From Panopea generosa (lineage: Eukaryota; Mollusca; Bivalvia; Adapedonta; Hiatellidae), in assembly GCA_029582155.1 (NCBI GenBank), contig CM055901.1:48419228-48483227 (forward strand): a stretch of DNA of 64,000 nt. The letters run 5' to 3'. Below the pieces are notes generated by a model. It was not told the DNA's origin. It did no database searches and saw only the letters and a list, made by a program, of their open reading frames with translations. The translations under genes and the position numbers were made by a program. Every line of letters starts with the position of its first letter. Position 1 is the first letter of the stretch. This document shows, one piece after another, positions 56,560-64,000 of this stretch.

Positions 56560-57055
56560 TCGCTTTCATTGTCGGCCATCATGCAGTGTTATTGGTCAGA
56601 TACATCCATTTCTGACACTGCATTGTTGATGTTGGTGGTTTCCGTCATCACCTTTTGCTTCTTTAAAAATGATTCTTAGATGTGTAGGATGCTAGAGATG
56701 ATATTCACCATGATTTCTCCTTGTTGTTTGGAGGTTGTGTTGTTATCTTCCTCCATCTTGTTAATCTTTTCCCATAAACAAGCAACGTCATTTTTGCCTA
56801 CAAGCGTGTCTCGTTCTGGGTTTACCACGTGTTCCTGGTCACCTGACGGATAACATTTTCTCGATGTGATGCTGGGATTTTCCCAGTAATTTGAATCGGG
56901 ATTTCATCGTTTTCAAGAGCATGTCGCTCATCAGTAATATTATTTGCTGGTGCTGGTGTTTCGCCAACTTTCCCAGCCTTTAATTTGTGTAGTTCCTTTA
57001 CACGTTGCTTCACCATTTCAGCGAACTGTTGGTCGTTTGATGACCAGGACGCCAT
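56560..57055 (-). pseudogene. DIRS-type gag, N-terminal part
   Basis: It opens MASWSSNDQQFAEMVKQRVK and continues with ELHKLKAGKVGE. After a frame change it reads DVACLWEKINKMEEDNNTTS and KQQGEIMVNIIS to a stop. The start codon context and helical charged text suggest the beginning of a gag-like ORF. The link to DIRS rests on its position next to DIRS domains. Confidence 0.45.
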
Positions 57056-57359
57056 TTCCTTTGTCTACGAGTCCAATTCTATCACCGTATTGTTAGACAA
57101 ATAAATTCAGACCATTTTTGTCAACATCGAACTTTTATCCGCAAATATCAGAATTCCTTATTTACTTATATTTTAAAAGTTCTCTTTCCTAACTGTCAAC
57201 GTTCTATAACAACTTCATTTTTCCTATCTTTAATGGCACTATTTTTCTCTCAGAACAACCTCAAATTCACGAAACCGTAATGACCTTGACCTTCACTGCT
57301 GTTCTCTCTCGAATCTCGAGCTACACCAGTTTGATAAAATATCCAGACAGCCACTGTAG

Positions 57360-57720
57360 TTGTCCTTTCAGCCAGCACCATAACTTGACTGGCATCTTCT
57401 AAGGTTGTGGGTTTTTTTTCATTTTGACCATAGCTTTGAGCCTAGGCTTGAGTCCATGGGTATTTATATTAACTTTGGCATCTTCAGCAAGCTCTACAGT
57501 GCTGGCTAGGTGTAGAAATCTTGTGTAATGGTCCACACAGGGGTTCCTCGGAATACTGACTGATGTCCCATATTTGGGCACTTTGTTGACTATTACTTCA
57601 TCTAATGAATCGTACCATACATTGGCATATGAGGTAAGATATAATGGCAAGAGATCTTGTGCCTGGTCTGCATCAAGGTCAGTGGTTGTGCGTAGAAACT
57701 TGTTGAAGTATTACATCCAT
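57360..57720 (-). pseudogene. LTR-retrotransposon gag capsid fragment
   Basis: The frame 57650-57399 begins MPLYLTSYANVWYDSLDE, which matches the usual capsid phrase of Ty3-like gag (L-YL-G-A--WY-SL). It ends in a Lys-rich stretch and a stop. It is isolated: no protease or polymerase follows. Confidence 0.55.
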
Positions 57721-58929
57721 TCAGCTGCATAACCTCTCCTGGATTGCGCAGAATAGTTTAAGCTTTACAGTAGACATTTTCCTCAGTTAAAGAAATTCAA
57801 TTATATCTTCGTGTCAAAGGGAAAGAAAGTCTTCACCCTATTCTGATATTGTTGACAAGCGTTCCTCAGAATCGTCTTCATATGTGGTCAACAACTCTTC
57901 TGCAGAATCTGCTTCCCATTGTTTCCAATATATATATTATTTGGTTTCATATACATGTAAGAGGCAGTCCGGAAAGTCTTCATCTCCACCAGTTATTACG
58001 GATTTGTAAACTATCTTTGTTTTCTTCTCTTGTTGAATGTCACATAATAATAATAATAATAGTAAATTCTTTATTAAACAATGGTTACTCAATCAATTAC
58101 AATAACGGTTCTCCCTTGAGGCCATCAACAAAACAAACCATAGTTATATTAACAAATACATTCAAACACTAAATAAACATACAATCATACAATTAATGTG
58201 TTATGAAAATTATAAAGCATAGAAATTGTAATGTCTTAAAAAATATAGAGATATTTAATCTACCACTGTATCAGTTAGAATTACTTTAGAGATTGATCTA
58301 GACTTTGTTTTGCATGGGAGCGAAGATGCATTAGTGTTAACACTTATTTCTATTGTACTAATTTTAGGTTCTGGCTTTGTTGTATTAAATTATTTTCCAT
58401 GAGTTATGAGTATGGTGCTTCTCCATAGTTCCTTGAGCCAAATTTCTTGTCTTATAAGCCATTATAATCACCTTCTGTCCTGCTGTTTCATTTGTAGCCG
58501 TTAAGGCTGTTTTGCCTTTGTTTTAATTGAAAGAATAGAGTCTCTGTAACATTTTCATAATTTCATCAAAGGTGTTTTTTTGATAAAATGAGATTGACAC
58601 ACAATCATTGTTTTTAGAAATAATAAGATCATAGAGGCTTCCATTGTTGTTATCTTCAAAGTCCACTGATAAGTCACTCTCAGAACAGCCATCAAAGTCT
58701 GTTGAAGTATTTGTGGCAAACAGTTAGAGTGGTCATATCCAAACGGCCCTATATCCAGCCATGACCATAGAGAGGACAAATTAATATTTTGGTGTAAAAA
58801 AAGTAAAGAGCTGATGTACAAGAAGTGTCAAATCAAAATTGTGTTCAAAAAATTTATTGAATACAATTTTTTAATATATTTTTTTTTAATCTTGAACCAT
58901 TTTATTATTATTATTATCCATTAGCATTA
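57721..58929. other. No gene recognised; TAA microsatellite
   Basis: A short (TAA)n run is at about 58046-58062. Small open frames show no motifs. The text at 57841-57920 could be more decayed gag, but I cannot support it. Confidence 0.4.
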
Positions 58930-59105
58930 TTATTTTTTTGTCAAGTGGTAGAGCACCAGACCTTAGATTGGAGGGTCGGGGACTCAATCCTTCGCCACAG
59001 CTATATGTGTTGTACTTGAGCAAGACATTTTATCTGCAAATTCTTAGTACTTGTTCTCCCAGGGGAGACTTCAAGCATGATTTGTCTAAATTGAAATAAA
59101 ATGAA
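58930..59105 (+). mobile_element. tRNA-derived SINE, third type (S3)
   Basis: The head has an A-box-like AAGTGGTAGAGCACCAGACC and a B-box region GGGTCGGGGACTCAATCC. A non-tRNA body (TGTACTTGAGCAAGACATTT) and an A-rich end follow. It does not match S1 or S2. Confidence 0.55.
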
Positions 59106-59147
59106 TAAGTGTATAAACATTATATTAAGTGAGTGTACTTAACTTAC

Positions 59148-60079
59148 TTATGAATCATCTGATCCTCTACAGGAAACCCTTCCTGTTCGATATATGCATA
59201 ATAGCATGCTTCAACCACTTGGATGTTGAGACAGTTGCCCAGAAACCCCTCGTGTTCTGTAATACACTGAAGTCCTTGTTCTTTAACTTTACCATTGACT
59301 AAATCATTTTCTCTGCAGCATCCACTTTCCAACAGTGTGGGCATCTGCTTGCAGTTTGTGCATGTACATCTACAATAAAAACATAAATAAAAGTAGCAAC
59401 CAAATGTGTGTTTTTTATTATATTGATATTGGAACATGTCATCCATCATTTAGTAAGTGTTGGAGCACGTATGAGTATCCGGTTGGGTACTTTTGTAAAT
59501 AGATTTGTCTATATGTGCATTGCTACAGTCTCATTTTAGACATTGTTTTTGTTGGGGACATCCGTAGAGTCAGTTTTGAATACCGGAGGTATGGATTCCA
59601 ATTCCTGTCACTCATTTTCCTTTTTTTTTTAAGTCTAGTAATTTTAGAAATATGAAACAGTTCCAGGCTTCATAGTTATATAATGGATAAACAACAACAA
59701 TTAACACTAATCACTGTGTGCAATTATGCCTGTCATTACATAGAAATACAATTATTTTCATTGTAAATATGGTTTTATTTAATTATTTTATTATAAACGC
59801 TGCCAAATGTGTAAGAAATACCAACCAAACGGTCAATATATATTTCTTTTCATGTGCTGAATGGGCACGGCACTGCTCTTACCATTCAGAATAATCCGTT
59901 CCAGGCAAATGTTGAGGGTCAGTTTCTTCTCCAGAATCGCTCTCAGATGAGGAATGTTCCATGTTACTGGCGTCCGCCTGTTCCCTAAAAACCATCGGTT
60001 CAAACATATGTGGCTGTATTCCGTCATTTAAGTCCAAACCTTCAATTTCACCGAGATCGGAAACGTACTCGACTTCCAT
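59148..60079 (-). CDS. P2X7-receptor C-terminal-domain-like protein, partial (two exons)
   Basis: The proposed first exon runs 60079-59883, starting MEVEYVSDLGEIEG, with an acidic Ser-rich stretch (SSSESDSGEETDP) and ending GTDYSE plus TG before donor GTAAGA. A methionine 11 codons upstream (60112) is also in frame. The second exon runs 59369-59148 after acceptor TTTTATTGTAG. It reads CTCTNCKQMPTLLESGCCRE, then LQCITEHEGFLGNCLN, and ends at donor GTAAGT. The C.C..C..MPT..ES.CC pattern is the zinc-binding domain seen at the end of vertebrate P2X7, which occurs alone in many invertebrate proteins. The simplest join reads TGA at the junction codon, so there may be a missing exon or a null allele. 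The following exon was not found. Confidence 0.6.
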
Positions 60080-60499
60080 GTTGTTTATCTTTATAAAATG
60101 GCAGCTTGTCAAGCTTTACATCACATTGTTATGGGAGATAAGGGAGATAAGTGAGGCAGTGTTTCATAATGTTGCTCTTTTACATGTTTTCTCACACCTA
60201 TTATTTAGTACTTTGGATAGAAATAAAACATCTAAAAAGTGTATTTCGGCAATACTTTAATGGTATCTATTGTAGCTTCAAAGCTAAATTGAGGATTGAA
60301 ATTCATTACTTATGACTTTTAAGAATAACACCAACCATTCTCAAAGAAACAACACTTTTGACCTGTCTGTTTGAAAATGTTTGTTTAATTGACCTGAATT
60401 CTGGTGCATTGGCTTTCAATTTAGTATGTTGCTAATTGCTGTTTGTGTCACGTAATAGTCTGTTATGTGTTTTTGGACATCCATTAATCCCACATTTTC

Positions 60500-61302
60500 T
60501 ATACCAGCGACATTCATTTCATTTGTGGTTGTTATTTAAACATCTGAAGCACAAATTATTTTCTTTTGCCCTTGACCAACGAGTTGTTATCTTTGAATAA
60601 TTTGCAAGCATATATTACATGTCCTTCTTCACAAAATGCACAGATGGGACTTTTCTTTTTCTTGCTATATTTAACAATGATCTTTGTCTATCATATCATT
60701 TTTCTTGTGACAGTCCATGATTTGTCTCAGCAGCTATTGTGTGATACTGTGCTTGCTGAATATCCAACAATCTGAGAGTATTAACCGACTCTTCTTTTCC
60801 TTTCTCACAAATCCAACGCCAATATCTCGTTTACATGTTCTCAGGCATTTTTCTTTGGACTTTGCATATTCATTCTTCATTTGCAGAAACTTATCATGTT
60901 CTTCCAGATATGCAGCAATTTGTCGTCGTTGACCACCATACTTTCTCTCCAGCTTTTCATTTACAGCTCTGTAACTGACCTCTGAGTGTCCAAGCTTCTC
61001 TTTTGTTTTCAGAACATCCCCTGCCAGGTATTGACCAACTACAAAAGTTTATATTCTGCAGTAGCTAGTGCATTATCTATACATGCACTAAATGTTGCAA
61101 TTCGTGATTGATATTGTTTTTTATCTCCGTCAAAACCTGGTTTTGACACCCTCTTCAACTTTTTCCATAAGTCATTACCAAATTTCTTGTCCTTTTCTGC
61201 ATCATGTTTTGAAACTTTAATGTTGCTGTGTCTCACACTACCACTTTTGCTGCTTTTCACATTCCATACTTCTGAATACATACTTCTATGATATTTTAAC
61301 AT
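60500..61302 (-). pseudogene. BEL/Pao-type gag (DUF1759-like), frameshifted
   Basis: The frame 61302-61039 has FGNDLWKKLKRVSKPGFDGD and YQSRIATFSACIDNALATAE. A shifted frame continues GQYLAGDVLKTKEKLGHSEV, NEKLERKYGGQRRQIAAYLE and EYAKSKEKCLRTC to about 60800. Near 60500-60570 a Cys/His block (ENNLCFRCLNNHK then CRWYRKCGINGC) has an in-frame stop. This order is that of BEL/Pao gag. The protein would package element RNA. Confidence 0.78.
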
Positions 61303-62473
61303 ACTATCATACTGCTCTTCTATAACCTTAATTTCTTCTATTACTTTAATTGTTTCATTAGTCCTACTCTATTCCTTAACCTTGTAAAAGCAGCATTCCT
61401 CCTGGATTTTCTAATCTTTAATCCGCTAATTCATCTTCATGCTTTTTATCCGCTGATGTCATAACTTCATCGGTTTCAAACATTGTAAAGGTATTAAGGT
61501 CTATAATCACTATTTCTATTTTCTGTTAATGTGTCTGAATGGGGTATTATCCGATTACCACTACACTTACTTTGATTTTCTGTTTTGTGTTCATTCAGTT
61601 TTACTGTAATTTACTACATAGTTCTATATATTCACACTTCAAACTTTGCTCTACTAACCAGTTACTGTTCCAACAGTAATGGGACAATCGAAGTAGTCGA
61701 ACAATGACGAATACACGAGGACAATAAAAGGTTGAAGAATTATCAAGGGAAACAACCCTGTGAACACACAATATTCCTGTAACAAAGGGAAGTAACCCTT
61801 AATATATATATTTTGAAAACCATACAGAAACTGTCACGATATGTTATAACGAAGAGAAGCAACCTTAAACTACACAAAAACAATATAGAATTAAATCTTT
61901 TACACCATTCTCCCATTCTTTATATGACATACATATAAAAACAATAAACAAAATTTTAACTTGTCATTGTTAAACAGATTCTTAGAAAATTTGCATTTCC
62001 TAATTAAAGTTACCTTGTCCAAAAAAAACTTTACAGATCTGTGAAATAATTGTAGATGTCCAATTTGACTCATATACAATAATTGTCTCTTTAAAGTTAG
62101 AAATCATAAGACTTCACAAACTTCAACACTTTAAAAAACAAACAATAAAAACATTACCTCCTTTCCTACATGAATATTTAACTACATACCCCGCTAGTCA
62201 TTTTATTTTATTTTTTTTATATAATTTTTGTTGTTTTTTATAATTATAATTATTTTTTTTATGAAAATAAAAAAGGTCAGGGTGTTGTGAAAATTAATTT
62301 ATTAAAGACTAATATGATTTTTACAAATCAATGTCTAATTCTAGCAGACATAATTTTGTGATTGGTCCATAAATTGTGTTTTACCAATGTGAACCTCCAC
62401 AGCCCGAACACAGCTCCTTTTCAGTGTGTACATCAATTATTCATCCCAATGGCCAGTAACCCATCTCCAGGTT
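61303..62473. other. AT-rich interval between BEL integrase and BEL gag
   Basis: It has no coding text. In element orientation it follows an integrase end and precedes a gag start, so it should contain LTR sequence. LTR limits were not resolved. A (TTTAT)-rich low-complexity stretch lies at 62200-62270. Confidence 0.4.
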
Positions 62474-63400
62474 TCATGTCATATTTTTCTGCATTGAGTC
62501 CTGGCAACAATTCCTGTAGCCATCTTTGCCAAAAGTGCACAAGTTCCTGAATGCAACGCCAACATAACCTGTTGTATCCACTGAATCTGATGCAAATAAT
62601 CCACCAATTTGTCCATGTAAGGAATGATTTGGTGTTAATGGTACATCATCCAAATAGATTAGCAAATTGGTAAATTAAAGGTCTAGAGTTAACAAGTGCT
62701 TCAGCACCAGTGAAAGCTGTCATACGTTCTTTGTCAGTAATGTCAGCTATGTCAAGTATAGCGTAAATTGCCCATGTTTGCTGCTTTTATCATTGTTTCA
62801 TGAACTCCACCAAAATGTGGCGTAAGTGGCATAGTAAAATGTCATTCAGTCCTTCATTAACTGTAGATTCCACTATTTGTTCTGGATCTAGTTGTTTTAC
62901 AAGCTCTTTCAGTTCTCTGTCGGCACCAACACAATTTGTTCCATTGTCAGATAATACCTTTGTCGGTAATCCTCTTCTATTAACCATGTGATAGAAAATA
63001 AGCTTGTATCCAGACCAAATACAACTACTAAATGAACTGTTCTTTTTGCTAAACACGTAAATATGCACAAGTAACATTTTTCTCATCATTTGCCCCTGAA
63101 TTGTATGGAAACGAATGGTCCAACGTAGTCTACAGCAACGTGATCATAGCATTTAGTGATGAAGTGACTCGTATCTGGGAGTGGAGCCATAATCTGTGAT
63201 GTTGCTGTCGTTTTTTGCCTTCTACTCTCCATACACTGAGTTTTCCTAGCACAAATTTCCTCGTGACCGCAAATAAATCAATATTTTGACAACAATTCTG
63301 CAAGTGTATGATTTGCACCAGCGTTGTGATGACCTTTTTCATGATAACATATAGTTTCGTTACCCAAATTTTTCCTAGGTTTGGTTTAGTAGTCAGTCAC
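62474..63400 (-). pseudogene. BEL/Pao-type integrase and polyprotein end
   Basis: In order on the - strand: a His/Cys N-terminal piece with EKGHHNAGANHTLAELLSK near 63300, and MAPLPDTSHF near 63180. The catalytic core piece [20 protein letters not shown] with [14 protein letters not shown] is at 63089-62790. The end piece DDVPLTPNHSLHGQIGGLFA is at 62665-62474. The Asp in LSDNGTN is the second DDE residue. Frames change several times. Confidence 0.75.
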
Positions 63401-64000
63401 GTTTCGAAACCATCTTTAATGTCTGATACTTGCTGAACTATCTGATCTTTGATTCAATTTCCTTAGAATTGTTTCCCTTAAATTGACTAATATGTAAAAG
63501 TTCCATACATAGTAGTTGATGGTCTGCAACATCATGTTAAGGAATCTTCACTGGGTCCAGTATTTTACCTTAAATATTGTAATTTGAGGGTATTCTCTTT
63601 ATCCGCCATACTTTGCAACTTCGGTATAGTTTCCAGCCTTAAATGACATGTCCGCATATTTCTTTGCTTTTTTAAGACATACTCATCCTTTTCTCTACTT
63701 ATTGTGCTTTCCACTCTTGTATATTATGTACTTGTATTATCTGAAGTATATTTGAATAAAAATATAAGTTCTCAAATTTAGCAAGAAAAAAATACATACT
63801 CATTTTAATGAATCTGTTGTATACAATGTAACTATACTCATATAAATATGTAATTTATAATCTTTGTATTTCTACCTCTTCCAGTTTCATTCCTGATACA
63901 TGTAGGCCACGGCCCCACACCATGGCCTGGGTTTTAATGCAGTTGTCATCATTCTCATCTTTTGAACTGGGCTATAGTTGAAAGGAAGAGGCACTTGATG

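Overview
The window is animal nuclear DNA: AT-rich, with GT-AG introns, tRNA-derived SINEs and DIRS, BEL/Pao, Ty3-like, piggyBac and hAT-like elements. It also holds several tandem-repeat-cored elements ending in a short hairpin plus TTGTTT, of the kind described in bivalves. The best guess is a bivalve mollusc. That is inference from repeat content, since no species marker was recognised.

The main gene is on the + strand from 6152 to 30442. Eleven coding exons encode a class III facilitative sugar transporter of the SLC2A10/SLC2A12 (GLUT10/GLUT12) group. Every splice phase checks, giving about 575 residues from the middle of membrane helix 1 to a stop at 30440-30442. The exon with the start codon was not found and probably lies left of the window. 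The introns are large and filled with repeats: a 36-bp minisatellite in intron 4, a 41-bp one that copies the splice donor of exon 5, a 17-bp array running into a ~59-bp array in intron 7, a 40-bp one that copies the splice acceptor of exon 9, and a ~97-bp array just after the stop. They also hold hAT-type and piggyBac-type MITEs, a fold-back element and several SINEs. Intron and exon numbers refer to the visible exons.

From 1 to 6151 there is a head-to-tail stack of hairpin-ended elements (1-2530), a SINE inserted in another tandem-core repeat with an 11-bp target duplication, and a piggyBac-type MITE.

From about 32500 to 64000 the window is mostly decayed mobile DNA on the - strand. It holds a helix-hairpin-helix ORF remnant (33.2-34.2 kb), a DIRS tyrosine recombinase (35.5-36.4 kb), a piggyBac transposase pseudogene (38.6-40.1 kb), a 30-base C run, and a second copy of the hairpin-ended family (40.4-41.4 kb). 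Further on are an LTR-element 3' end (44.6-45.0 kb), gag remnants (46.9-48.5 kb), a rearranged DIRS element split by a 1.45-kb TIR element (52.8-57.1 kb), a gag fragment (57.4-57.7 kb) and BEL/Pao gag and integrase remnants (60.5-63.4 kb). Among them lies a likely host-type gene, a P2X7-receptor C-terminal-domain-like protein (59.1-60.1 kb, - strand).

The most interesting signals are the two minisatellites built on splice sites of one gene. One repeats a donor about 17 times, so that use of any downstream copy reads into an immediate stop. The other repeats an acceptor, so that one upstream copy would add 40 residues in frame. Next come the shared architecture of four hairpin-ended families and the DIRS element with its recombinase lying inside gag sequence. 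I did not identify a new defence or biosynthetic system.
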